DNA of 36,092 bases from Candidatus Acidiferrum typicum (GTDB lineage Bacteria > Acidobacteriota > Terriglobia > Acidiferrales > UBA7541): assembly GCA_002478115.1 (NCBI GenBank), contig DLMH01000182.1, positions 1 through 36,092 on the forward strand, in the 5' to 3' direction. The notes beneath the pieces are model-generated. The model was not told the DNA's origin. It saw only the letters and a list, made by a program, of their open reading frames with translations, and ran no database searches. A program made the position numbers and the translations under genes. Below, piece by piece: positions 18,098 to 28,100 of the stretch. Every line of letters begins with the position of its first letter. Position 1 is the stretch's first letter.

Positions 18098-19513
18098 TTA
18101 CGGCTTGGTCCCGGCGCCTTGCTTCTCGGAGTAAACGAATTGACGGATTTCCGCTCGCTGTCTGTCGAGATCGGAAAGATGCTGCGCCCGGAGCTGCTGG
18201 TACACCTTGAATTCCTCCTGGGCCAGGTCCTTTTCACCCACGCGAACGTAGGCCTGCGCCAGGCGGTAATGGACGTCGGCCAGGTCTGGATTGAGTTCAC
18301 GCGCCCGCAGATAATCTGGGATGGACTCCGCGTATTTTCGCTGGTCGGAGTAGAGATTGGCCAACTGGAGGTGCGCCTCCGCCAGTCCCGGGTCGAGTGC
18401 GACGGCTTTCTTCAGAAGGAGTTCGATCTGACTGAGATCGAGGTTCGGGTCCTGGGCCCTTTTGCCCTTCCAGAGGCTCATGGCGTAATAGTAGACGGCT
18501 TGACCATTCTTGGGCTGAAGCTCGGCGAACCGCCGGAATCGTTCGATGACCTCCTCGGCCTGGCTCGGCGAACTGTCATACGCCCAGGACAAGAAGGGGT
18601 AGCAGCGGGGATCGCTGGGGTTCAAATCAGCCGCGCGCAGCAGCGATTTGACGGCTTCGTCATACTTGCCGAGCGAGTAGAGCGCCATTCCCAGGCCAAT
18701 GGCCATGCGGGGCGAATCCGGGTAGCGTTCCGCGCCCCGCCGGAAAACCTCGATCGCTGGTTCCAGGGTTTGGTGAATCAGAAGTTCGCTGCCCCAATCG
18801 AAGATATTGTTTTCACTCGGCTCCATATGCGCCGCAATCTCGAATTCATTGGCCGCGGCCACAAAATTGCCCTCTTTTTCTTCCACCTCGCCCAAAAGAT
18901 CGTGCAGTTCGGCCGTGTCCTTCCGCTTGGCGAGACTATGGATCGATTGGCGCGCGTCGCTGAGCCGCCCGGTTAACAGATAAGCGAGAGACAAATCGTA
19001 GCCGTTGTCATAGGAAGATGGATTAATCCGCTGCGCGCGTTCGAGAAACGGAATGGCCTCGGAGACCTTGTTCGAGCGGACGTAGAACTCCCCGAGGTTG
19101 TGGCTGGCTTCATAGTCCCGCGGCGCCAGCGCTGCCGCCTTTTTGAACTGCTGCTCCGCCAGAGCGAGCTTGTCCAGTCGTAGAAGATTATTGCCAAGGT
19201 TGGTGCGGGCCGTCGCGGAATCGGGTTTCAGGCGAACCGCTTTTTCCAGGTGTGCGTTGGCTTTGTCGTTTTGCGACTGCGCCGCGTAGACCAGTCCCAG
19301 GAGTTCGTGCACTTCGAAGCTTTCCGGTACCTCGCGCACAAGCTTTTCGAGCTGTGTGGCGGCTTCCGGGTATTGGCCGGCCTCATATTGAGCCACGGCC
19401 GCTTTGAACTCCCGGTCCGGATCTGGCTTCTGAGCACCCGCTGGCGGCGTCAGAAAGGCCCACGCCGCGAGATTCAGGACCGCACACGCCACAGACCAGG
19501 AGATTCGTGTCAC
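18098..19513 (-). CDS. Secreted/periplasmic TPR protein
   Basis: A 471-residue protein that starts at a GTG (19513), since an in-frame stop lies six codons upstream. A Sec signal peptide ends near PPAGAQ (residues ~22-28). The rest is a solenoid of about eleven tetratricopeptide repeats, shown by the recurring A-x2-Y/F and L-x2-A-x3-P periodicity (for example YPEAATQLEKLVREVPES, ANAHLEKAVRLKPDS, YAESIPDYLRARELNPDL). It has no catalytic motif. It lies 113 bp downstream of the TonB-dependent receptor on the same strand, separated by a hairpin. TPR partners beside Oar-like receptors are common in Acidobacteriota. A scaffold or substrate-handling role in the periplasm is inference. Confidence 0.85.
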   Translation of the reverse strand: MTRISWSVACAVLNLAAWAFLTPPAGAQKPDPDREFKAAVAQYEAGQYPEAATQLEKLVREVPESFEVHELLGLVYAAQSQNDKANAHLEKAVRLKPDSATARTNLGNNLLRLDKLALAEQQFKKAAALAPRDYEASHNLGEFYVRSNKVSEAIPFLERAQRINPSSYDNGYDLSLAYLLTGRLSDARQSIHSLAKRKDTAELHDLLGEVEEKEGNFVAAANEFEIAAHMEPSENNIFDWGSELLIHQTLEPAIEVFRRGAERYPDSPRMAIGLGMALYSLGKYDEAVKSLLRAADLNPSDPRCYPFLSWAYDSSPSQAEEVIERFRRFAELQPKNGQAVYYYAMSLWKGKRAQDPNLDLSQIELLLKKAVALDPGLAEAHLQLANLYSDQRKYAESIPDYLRARELNPDLADVHYRLAQAYVRVGEKDLAQEEFKVYQQLRAQHLSDLDRQRAEIRQFVYSEKQGAGTKP

Positions 19514-19570
19514 AACGTTAGCATGGTATCACGGGGATTTGAGAACCGGCCGGGGCCTGAAAACTACTGC

Positions 19571-19602
19571 GGCGAAGGCGCTTCTTTCAAAGCGCCTTCG
19601 CC
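19571..19602. terminator. Strong hairpin after the TonB-receptor gene
   Basis: Perfect 13-bp arms, GGCGAAGGCGCTT and AAGCGCCTTCGCC, are separated by a 6-nt loop, 25 nt past the receptor stop codon. On the minus strand the following bases are GCAGTAGTTTTC, only a short T-run. It could be a weak intrinsic terminator or an mRNA 3'-stabilising stem, setting different levels of receptor and downstream TPR protein. Confidence 0.65.
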
Positions 19603-19626
19603 GGTGGGGGGTGTTAAGGGGTCTAA

Positions 19627-22600
19627 CTAGTAGTACAGCTTAAGGGCTAACTGGATCTGCCTCGGATCGTAAGGAGCATCGCGAGTGGACCCGATTTCGC
19701 CGAAGTTGGAATTGGTGTAGTTGCCCGATCCGGAGATCGCAACAACGCCATTGCCGCCGAAATTCGGCGCGCTGAAGTTCGGATGGTTGGTGACGTTAAA
19801 GATTTCCGCACGGAACTGGAGTTTCACACGTTCCTTAATTGGAAAGTCCTTGAATATGGAGAAGTCCAGTCTGTGGAATCCGGGGCCTGGCACTTGAGTC
19901 AAGTCACCCAGCGCTGCAACACCCTTCAACGGCACGCATCCCGCCGGCGAGCTGGTTGGCACTCCGCCGGGTCCGAGTTGACAAGGCTGAGTGAACGCTT
20001 TCGGGTTTCCGTACCAACTTAGCCGTCCATTCGAATCGGTATGCAGTCCGAGGTCCAAAGGCTGGCCGGCAACACGGATAACGCCGCAGCCCAAACCTGC
20101 TGCTGTACTATCCGGACAGCCGATGCCTATGGGCTGGCCGCCTTGCAGTGTTGTTGACCAGTTGATGCTCCAGCCGCCAATCGTCTGGTTCTGCCACCCT
20201 GCGGCGCCGGAAGCGAACTTCTTGCCTTTGCCGAAGGGTAGTTCATAACCGCCGCTGAAGTGGAAGACGTTCCTTATGTCAAACCCAGCCAAACCGTAAT
20301 CGAAATGGATTCCCAGACCAGGAACGCTCGGTGCACGGTAGCCTGCGATGCTCCCGCCATTGAGCAAGTCTCCTGCGTCGGAGAGCGTCTTCGAGTAGGT
20401 ATAGGTTGCGAGGAAGTTCAGACCGCTCGCAAACCGCTTTTCGATCTTCGTCTGCAAACCGCTGTAAATACTGTTCCCTTGCGTTGCAGCGTAGCTATTG
20501 CCCCGCCCGAAATCGGGGAACTGCACCAGGTTCGCTTGATTAGCATTGACGTCGGTGATCGTCGTAACGTTGTTAGTGCCCGGGAAGGTCTCCAAATGGC
20601 GCCCCTGCGAAGTCACGTACCCGGCCTGCACAGCCAGTGTAGGCGTGATCGAGTATTGCACCGTCAGGTTGCCGCTCATGGAGTAGGGAGTCTTGTAGTA
20701 GAACTGAACGCCGCGCAAGTCCAACCCACTGGCGTTAACCGTGAGTGGATTCAGCGGATTGCACGAGAATCCGGTTTCAAATGTTAACAAACCATTCATC
20801 GAAAGTCCGCCTTGGGTGCCAAGACCGGCAGTAGCGCATTGCCCAGTCTGAGTGACCTGGTTCGTCGTCGCGTTCGTCGTGAAAGTTCCATAGGGGTACA
20901 GACCCGTGGGATCGAAGACTGTGGTGGGCGTACCACCAGTAGGCGTGACAGTCCTGGTTGAGAGGCTCGGGAAGTAGGAGAAGTTGAACTGGAACGGATA
21001 GTTTTCGCCAAGATTTGGCGAATATCCGCGATTTTCAAATCCATTGTAGAAGACGCCAAATCCGCCGCGCACCACCAGCTTTGGACTCACCTGGTAGGCA
21101 AAGCCCAGGCGCGGAGCAAAATTGGCCTTCTGGGATTCCCCAAGCCCGGCACCGTAATGGTCCGTGATGTCCAGATTGATGCCGTCCTTCTGAAGCAGGG
21201 CGTAGAAGCTCGGAGAAAGCTGGTTCGAGAGCGATCCGGCTGGCAGCAGGTATGTCGGTTGGCCGTTGAGATCCGGCACAAAGTTTGCCTGTTCCCCGTG
21301 GTGCTCGTAAACGAGACCAAAGAAATCATAGCGCACGCCGAGATTGACGGTCAGCTTGGAAGTAACCTTCCAGTCGTCATTGATGTAGCCGCCGTAGTAG
21401 TTCTTGCCGTTATCGGTTAAGGAGATATTGGAGACGTAGGTTCCATTGGCCCCGCCGACGTAATCTATGCCGGTGACGGCGGGGTTCTCCGCGTAGGCCG
21501 ACGTCTGCGGAACCAAGAGGAAGTCCGCAATGCCTACGTTGCCGGATGTTCCCCCGTGGGGTTCCGTGTAACCGCCGAAATCGTATTGCCCGTGAGACCA
21601 CGGCGGTTGCAAGGTCGAGAACTTCACGTGCTGCCATTCAATGCCCATTTTGAAGGTGTGCTTGCCGTAAATCTTGGTGACATCGTCGGTAAGCTGGAAG
21701 GTGGAACTGACCTCATCCGAGGGCAAGAAAGAGTTGCTTCCCAAGGTGGACAGAGCGCCGATCCCGAAGGCAGGGAGGCCGCCATTGTCAGTCACCTGTG
21801 GAATGTCCGCAACGCCATATTCTGCCGGAAGCCCCAACTCGCTCGCAACGGGACTTTGCCGGGTTGTGTGCAGGTAGTTCAGGCCGCCGCGCACTTCGTT
21901 GATCAGCGTGGGTGAGAAGGTGTGCGTGTAGCCCAATGCGCTCTGCTGTGCCAGCGCGGTCTGCGGGCCCTGCTGGAATGCGCCGCCGTCCGCGATCCCG
22001 CCGAAGACGCCGGGAATGAAGTCCGGATCGTCAACGTAGCTGAACCGGTAGAAGAGCTGATTCTTCTCGTTGATATTGGCATCCATGCGGGCGTCGAAGG
22101 AATTCTTGTGCTCATAGAGCTTCGGTGAGCTTCCAAAATTATCAAACGTCCCCGAAGCAGTTGGCAATGGAAAAAGGTTGAGCAGCTTGATGGCGTTCGG
22201 ATCCAGCCGGTTGTAAGGCAGCATATTCAAACCGCAAGCCGCCGCGGTATAGACCAAAGTGGTGGGGGCGCAAGTGCCGAACGGATTGGTAATAAACCCA
22301 GTACTAGTCGCATACATACCAGTAATCGGGTCGAGTTGTCCCGCCTGAAGCAAACGGGTTGTCGCGGGATCAAACATCGTCCCGACTGGGAACGAAGGTC
22401 CCACGCCGCCTGACTGTGTGCAATTGTTGCCAGGTGTGAGCGCAACGGTGCACAAGTTATCAGTGCCCGTAGCCGTTGGCGAGAGATAGTCCTGAAAGTT
22501 CACGAGACTGCCAGCCGTGGCCGAGTTCATACTGTTTCTTTCCGCGACCGTCGGGACCGTGAAACCAGTCAAAGTGTTTCCCTGGACCCTGCGAAGTCCT

Positions 22601-23559
22601 TCATAGTCCGCGAAGAAGAACAGCTTGTTCTTGCCATTGAAGACGTGCGGAATGATTACCGGTCCGCCAATGGTCGTTCCAAACTGGTTCATCTGCAAAT
22701 CGCCCTTTGGGATCTGGTTCGCATTCTCAAAGAAGTCCGCCGCATCCATGTGGTCGTTGCGGAAAAATTCCCAACCCGAACCGTGAAACTCGTTGGTTCC
22801 GGATTTGATGGTGGCATTGAGAACAGCGGCACCCGACCGGCCAAACTCGGCGCTGAAGTCCGAGGTTTGCACCTTAAACTCTTGAATGGCGTCAACCGGG
22901 GGGAGCACAACGTAGTTCGTACCGTTGAGGAAGTCGACGGTGTCCGAGTTATTGTCGATGCCGTCGAGGAGATAGTTGTTCTGCGCGGGCCGCAGACCAT
23001 TGGCGGAAAAAGCGCCGCTCGCGGCGTTACCACGGGTGTCTGCCGGCGGCGAATTCACGCCCGCGGACAGTTGCGCAAGGAACGTAAAATTCCGGCCGTT
23101 CAGAGGCAGATTGTTGACGCTGGAAGAGTCCACCACTTGGCCGACAGAGGCATCCTGCGACTCCAGGAGAGGCGCAGTAGCGGTGACTTCAACCGTCTGG
23201 GTGACGCTGCCGGGCCTGAGCGAAAAATTCTGTACCACTTCCGCTCCGATACTGACGACGACACCTTTCGTCGTGACCGCCTGAAACCCCTGGAAGGTGA
23301 CGTCAATCTTGTACGACCCAATCCTGACAGGCGCGAATTTGTAGGTACCATCCGCACTAGTCGTAAATGTTGCGATGGCGCCCGTCCCCTCGCTGGTGAG
23401 GGTGACCTTGGCGCCGTTGATCGCTCCGCCGCTTTGGTCGGTGACGGTCCCAAGAATGGCACCGGCGTCAACCTGAGCGAACAGCGGACTGGCCGCAAAT
23501 AACAAAACCAGAAAGGTCACCAGCAATGTGAAATAACTGAATTTGAAGCTAGCCTTCAT
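19627..23559 (-). CDS. Oar-like TonB-dependent outer-membrane receptor
   Basis: A 1310-residue receptor. The ATG at 23559 is set by AGGAGG 5 nt upstream and a clean signal peptide (MKASFKFSYFTLLVTFLVLL, cleavage near LFAQ). Residues ~27-110 form a carboxypeptidase-regulatory (CarboxypepD_reg/CNA-B-like) domain (GAILGTVTDQSGG). A plug domain follows (LPLNGRNFTFLAQLSAGVN, NNYLLDGIDNNSDTVDF), then a large beta-barrel with aromatic-rich strands, ending DPRQIQLALKLYY, whose terminal aromatics suit BAM recognition. This is the Oar/OmpA-related receptor group expanded in Acidobacteriota. Substrate, probably an oligosaccharide or other large molecule, is not readable. It is divergent from a LacI regulator gene with a LacI-type palindrome between them, which suggests regulation. 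Confidence 0.92.
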   Translation of the reverse strand: MKASFKFSYFTLLVTFLVLLFAASPLFAQVDAGAILGTVTDQSGGAINGAKVTLTSEGTGAIATFTTSADGTYKFAPVRIGSYKIDVTFQGFQAVTTKGVVVSIGAEVVQNFSLRPGSVTQTVEVTATAPLLESQDASVGQVVDSSSVNNLPLNGRNFTFLAQLSAGVNSPPADTRGNAASGAFSANGLRPAQNNYLLDGIDNNSDTVDFLNGTNYVVLPPVDAIQEFKVQTSDFSAEFGRSGAAVLNATIKSGTNEFHGSGWEFFRNDHMDAADFFENANQIPKGDLQMNQFGTTIGGPVIIPHVFNGKNKLFFFADYEGLRRVQGNTLTGFTVPTVAERNSMNSATAGSLVNFQDYLSPTATGTDNLCTVALTPGNNCTQSGGVGPSFPVGTMFDPATTRLLQAGQLDPITGMYATSTGFITNPFGTCAPTTLVYTAAACGLNMLPYNRLDPNAIKLLNLFPLPTASGTFDNFGSSPKLYEHKNSFDARMDANINEKNQLFYRFSYVDDPDFIPGVFGGIADGGAFQQGPQTALAQQSALGYTHTFSPTLINEVRGGLNYLHTTRQSPVASELGLPAEYGVADIPQVTDNGGLPAFGIGALSTLGSNSFLPSDEVSSTFQLTDDVTKIYGKHTFKMGIEWQHVKFSTLQPPWSHGQYDFGGYTEPHGGTSGNVGIADFLLVPQTSAYAENPAVTGIDYVGGANGTYVSNISLTDNGKNYYGGYINDDWKVTSKLTVNLGVRYDFFGLVYEHHGEQANFVPDLNGQPTYLLPAGSLSNQLSPSFYALLQKDGINLDITDHYGAGLGESQKANFAPRLGFAYQVSPKLVVRGGFGVFYNGFENRGYSPNLGENYPFQFNFSYFPSLSTRTVTPTGGTPTTVFDPTGLYPYGTFTTNATTNQVTQTGQCATAGLGTQGGLSMNGLLTFETGFSCNPLNPLTVNASGLDLRGVQFYYKTPYSMSGNLTVQYSITPTLAVQAGYVTSQGRHLETFPGTNNVTTITDVNANQANLVQFPDFGRGNSYAATQGNSIYSGLQTKIEKRFASGLNFLATYTYSKTLSDAGDLLNGGSIAGYRAPSVPGLGIHFDYGLAGFDIRNVFHFSGGYELPFGKGKKFASGAAGWQNQTIGGWSINWSTTLQGGQPIGIGCPDSTAAGLGCGVIRVAGQPLDLGLHTDSNGRLSWYGNPKAFTQPCQLGPGGVPTSSPAGCVPLKGVAALGDLTQVPGPGFHRLDFSIFKDFPIKERVKLQFRAEIFNVTNHPNFSAPNFGGNGVVAISGSGNYTNSNFGEIGSTRDAPYDPRQIQLALKLYY

Positions 23560-23913
23560 CCCAACCTCCTCAAGTTTTCCCAATCGGTAAAATACAAATG
23601 ATCGCCTCGACGAACCGCGCAACCCAGACTGCCCACAAAACCCCCTTTACGGGAGCCCGTGGACCCATTCGCAAATCACGTCACGGCACCGATTTCCTCT
23701 AACGAAAGAATGCGGAATACCCGGAAGGGTTTTGACAACCCACGACCAGGCACCCCAACAAGAGACTTAACCGCTTAACCTTGCCCCGCACCTTTACACA
23801 CTGTTTTGACTGTTGTCAAGCATTTTTTTCATCTATAATGTGCCCGCAGCCAGTTTATTCTTACAAGGCCGCGATAGCTTGCATCTGTTCGTCGAGGGCA
23901 GGTGTCTGCCTTT
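23560..23913. promoter_or_regulatory. Divergent promoter region with LacI-type operator
   Basis: The 354-bp intergenic region between the receptor and lacI-like genes. TTAACCGCTTAA at 23767-23778 has the TTAAnCGnTTAA form with the central CG typical of LacI-family operators. A perfect inverted repeat TTGAC-TGTT-GTCAA lies at 23806-23819. It overlaps the -35 (TTGTCA, 23813-23818) of a plus-strand promoter whose -10 is a consensus TATAAT at 23834-23839 (15-bp spacer). This promoter would drive the regulator gene. I could not define the receptor promoter with confidence. Confidence 0.6.
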
Positions 23914-24915
23914 ATGGGTTTGACCATCCGAGATGTGGCAAAGGCCGTCGGTGTATCCACCGCGACCGTTTCCAACGTTCTGAACAAGAGAGGCAAGGTC
24001 GGCCGCAGGACGCACGACCTCGTTCTCTCGACGGTCAAGCGCCTCGGCTACCTCCCCAACATTCATGCCCGCCACCTCGCATCCCGCGACACGCGCACAT
24101 TCGGAATTATTGTTTCCGACATCGAAAACCCCTTTTTCCCTGAGATTATCAAGAGTTTTCTCGCTCGCACCCGGCAACTCGGCTACGAAACCATCCTCAG
24201 TGTGACCGACTATGACCCCCGGCGCACGCAAGAGGCCGCCAGCCGCATGATGGCGCACAATGTCAGCGGCGTCGCCATCATGACTTCCGAAATCAGCGCG
24301 CGCCTGATCGACGAACTGACACGCAGGAAGATTGCCGTCACCTTTCTCGATCTCGCTCCAGCACGGGGATATGTCAGCACATTGCGCATCGATTACGCTT
24401 CTGGGATCGAGCAGATTGTCAAATACCTCTATCAACTGGGGCACCGTGAAATCGCCTTCGTCGCCGGCAGGCCGAAACTCAAATCCAACGAGGCGCGACT
24501 GGAGGCCTACGAACGCTCCATGCTGGCCTTGGGTTTGAAACCCGGGCCGGTCCTCCACGGGGACCTGCGCTTCAAGGGTGGACTTGCCGCAGGACAGGCC
24601 ATCGCACAAATGTCTCCCAGGCCTACGGCGGTGATGGCCGTGAACGATCTCACCGCGGTGGGTGTGCTGAAGGGACTAACGTCGGCGGGCCTCCGGGTTC
24701 CACAAGATATTTCACTGACAGGCTTCGACAGGATCCTCCTGGCGGAATACAGCATCCCCTCGATCACCACCGTGGACATCCATCGGGATTTACTCGGACA
24801 AATGGCAGCCGATTCCCTGCATGCACTTTGCAGCTCCCCCAATCCGCAAGGCAGGGAATACGAGATTTCCGCGGAACTGGTTGTGGGAGATTCTTCGGGA
24901 CCCTGGAACCCCTAG
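23914..24915 (+). CDS. LacI-family transcriptional regulator
   Basis: A 333-residue repressor-type regulator. The ATG at 23914 gives the canonical MGLTIRDVAKAVGVS start, while an in-frame GTG at 23902 with GAGG upstream is an alternative. The N-terminal helix-turn-helix (VAKAVGVSTATVSNVLN) plus hinge helix (YLPNIHARHLAS) precedes a periplasmic-binding-protein-like effector domain (GIIVSDIENPFFPEI, GVAIMTSEIS, REIAFVAGRPK, AVMAVNDLTAVGVLKGL, DISLTGFDRILLAEY). These regulators usually sense sugars or sugar phosphates. It stands between the TonB-receptor gene and the FG-GAP/TPR operon and may control one or both. The putative effector is unknown. Confidence 0.93.
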   Translation: MGLTIRDVAKAVGVSTATVSNVLNKRGKVGRRTHDLVLSTVKRLGYLPNIHARHLASRDTRTFGIIVSDIENPFFPEIIKSFLARTRQLGYETILSVTDYDPRRTQEAASRMMAHNVSGVAIMTSEISARLIDELTRRKIAVTFLDLAPARGYVSTLRIDYASGIEQIVKYLYQLGHREIAFVAGRPKLKSNEARLEAYERSMLALGLKPGPVLHGDLRFKGGLAAGQAIAQMSPRPTAVMAVNDLTAVGVLKGLTSAGLRVPQDISLTGFDRILLAEYSIPSITTVDIHRDLLGQMAADSLHALCSSPNPQGREYEISAELVVGDSSGPWNP

Positions 24916-25132
24916 CCGCAATTCCCTCTTCGTTCTTTAACAACTCCCGCCAACCTCGCTCCCGCGCGGTCGGCCGGAGTTGTTCCTGCTGAAACTGCGT
25001 TGCTCGCGGTGTGCCGCTGAACGGGCTGAACCATTTTTTCGAGCTTCCGGGAAAATGCCCGCGAGTTTGGCCTGGCTGCATTTCAGTGCTAGCATTTCAG
25101 CGCTGCCCTGGAGTTCCCGCGAGCACCCAAGC
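24916..25132. other. 217-bp leader before the FG-GAP/TPR operon
   Basis: This stretch between lacI-like and the FG-GAP fusion gene has no convincing promoter, operator palindrome or terminator. The reading frame of the downstream gene stays open through most of it, but the Tat signal peptide only makes sense from 25133. The operon may be read through from the regulator gene. Confidence 0.4.
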
Positions 25133-28100
25133 ATGGCACGCGACAAAGAGAAAAAACGCAAAGTCTCACGCCGCGCCTTCTTGGGAGGCATGCGCTGGGC
25201 CCCCTTGCTCTTTCTTCCGGCGCCTCTTCATTCGGCGGCATTCCGCTCCTTGGCTCCACGGATGCTCGGAGAACAAGGGGCTCCTTTCCCCTTTGCGGAT
25301 TTCCGGCTGACGCCGCACTATCCGGCGAAGTCTCCCCTGGATGATGTTCTTCGTTATGTCGAACCGGGCAGCGACGAATACGTGACGGAAAAGTACGCCG
25401 CTGAAATCGCCCGGCACCTCGAAGAATGGGGACAGGAGTTGCGGTCAGGTCCATCTCCCTTGAACGTGCTTGCGAAGTTCCTGGACGCTTCTCTCGAAGC
25501 CGCTCCACTGGTTCCGGCGCAGGAAAAAAAGCTGCGTTCCGGAGATGGAGTTGATGTCTTCAGGAGGACGTTTTCCAACCAGGCGGCGCTGGGCCGCGAG
25601 CGCTTTCTGGAGGAAGTCCGGAATGCCCTGTCCCCGCTGGGACGATTGCAGACGGCCGAATTCCAAATCGCGGGCATCGAGCAGACTGCGGACTCTCCCC
25701 TGAACGTTCGCATCAACATTCGCTATGACCTTGTTGGCCAGCACGGGGACACCGGACGCGAGCAGCGCATCGGATATTGGCTGACGGAATGGACGCACGA
25801 CGACGCCGGTGGCTGGCGAGTCTTCCGTTGGACGGCCACAGAGGAAACTCTCAGCCGCGCCCGACAGCCCATTTTCCTCGATGTAACTCGGCAAGCTCTT
25901 GGCCAGACGGAGTCGTACAAAAATCAGATGCTCCACGGAATGGACTACTGGCGCACGGTTCTGGACGGGGCGACCGGAATGGACGTTTACGGGAATACCG
26001 GACTGGCCGCGGGAGACTTTGACAACGACGGCCTGGATGATCTCTATATTTGCCAGCCCCCGGGACTTCCCAACCGGCTGTACCGCAATCGCGGCGATGG
26101 AACTTTCGAGGATGTCACCGAAGCGGCCGGAGTCGGCGTGCTGGATCGCACCGCTTGTGCGCTGTTTGCGGATTTCGAGAATAAGGGGCTCCAGGACCTC
26201 CTGGTAGTCTGCGCCACCGGCCCTTTGCTGTTCGTCAATCAGGGAAATGGAAAGTTTAAGCAGAAACGCGATGCCTTCCGCTTTGTGAATGCTCCAGCGG
26301 GAGCGTTCACGCATGCTGCCGTGGCCGACTATGACCGCGACGGCCGCCTCGACATTTATTTCTGTCTCTACAACTATTATCTCGGCCTGGACCAATACCA
26401 CTATCCGGTTCCTTACTTTGACGCGCGCAATGGACCTCCGAATTTCCTGTTCCACAACGAAGGAAACGGCGTCTTTCAAGACCGCACGCAAGCGGCCGGC
26501 ATGCATGTCGACAACGATCGTTACAGTTTCGCCTGCACCTGGGGCGACTACAACTCCGACGGCTGGCCGGATTTGTACGTGGCCAATGACTTTGGCCGCA
26601 ACAATCTCTACCGCAACAATGGCGATGGCACCTTCGCCACCGTTTCTGGCGAAGCACATGTGGAAGAGGCCGGAGCCGGCATGAGCGCTTGCTGGCTGGA
26701 CTTCGACAACGACGGTAACCAGGACATCTATGCCGCAGGCATGTGGGTGGCGGCAGGCATGCGCGTTTTTGGACAATCGCATTTCCACGATAAAGAGCCG
26801 GAAGAGATTCGCGCCCTCTACCGGCGCCACATGACCGGCAATTCGTTGTACCGCAACCTGGGGAACGGCCAGTTTCAAAATGTGGCCATGCAAGCCGGGG
26901 TTGAAATGGGCCGCTGGTCGTGGTCCACCGATGCGTGGGACTTTGACCATGATGGCTACCCGGACCTGTACATGGCCAATGGCTACATCTCCGGCCATGA
27001 CGCTCGCGACGTTTCCAGCTTTTTCTGGCGCCAGGTGGTCTCGAAATCGCCGCGGGACGCCACCCCTTCGGAGAGCTACGAGCGTGGATGGAACGCGATT
27101 AACGAACTGATCCGCTCAGATGCAACCTGGAATGGCTTTGAGAGAAATGTCTTCTTCCTGAACAACCAGGATGGCACTTTCTCCGAAGTCTCCGGCGTAG
27201 TCGGGCTGGATTTTATCGATGACAGCCGTTGCTTTGCCCTGGCCGACCTGGATCACGACGGCCGGCTGGAAATCATTCTAAAGAACCGCACCGCGCCTCA
27301 GATTCGCATCCTGCACAATGCGATGAAGGACATTGGATCCTCGATCGCCTTTCGCTTGCGGGGAAAAAAGAGCAATCGCGATGCCATCGGCGCAGCGGTC
27401 ACCTTGGAAGCGGCCGGCCTTCGCCAGACGAAGTATCTGCAGGCCGGTTCGGGCTTTTTGTCGCAACACAGCAAGGAACTTTTCTTTGGGCTGGGAAAAG
27501 CGGAAGGCACCGTGCGCGCCAGCATTCGCTGGCCCAGTGGTCAAACGCAGACTTTCGAGAATTTGCCCGCAAACCACCGCATCGAAATCCAGGAAGGCGC
27601 ACAGGAGTTCCGAGCCAAAGCCTTTGCGGCCTCGCCTCCCTCTTACGCACATGCCAGCGAGCCGCAAGAAGTCGAGCGTCTGCCGCTTTCCGTCGAGACT
27701 TGGCTCATCCAGCCGCTGCTTGCCCCAGACTTTTCATTGCCGGATCTTGCAGGGGACACCAAACAGCTCCACTCCTTCCGCGGAAACTTCGTTCTGCTTC
27801 ACTTTTGGGCCACAGCGGCGCCATCCTGCGGCAGCCAACTACGGCTTCTCCAAAAGCACGAGGCAGACTGGGCGGCGCGAAAACTTCGCGTGCTCTGTCT
27901 CAATCTCGATGATCCACAGGGCGCGGCTGCCGTGCGCTCCTTTGCCACAAAAGAAGGAATTTCTCTGCCGATTCTGCTGGCCACACAGGAAGTGGCAGGT
28001 GTCTACAACATCATCTATCGCTATCTGTTCGACCGCAGGAGAGATCTCGCGCTTCCATCCTCTTTCCTGCTGAACCGCGACGGCATGATCGTGAAAGTCT

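Noticed and set aside
25445..26998. Long 517-codon minus-strand frame opposite the FG-GAP fusion gene
   Set aside because: It is antisense to a clear domain-bearing gene. Repeated Asp/Asn/Gly codons in the propeller leave the complement open as Val/Ile-rich sequence with no domain.
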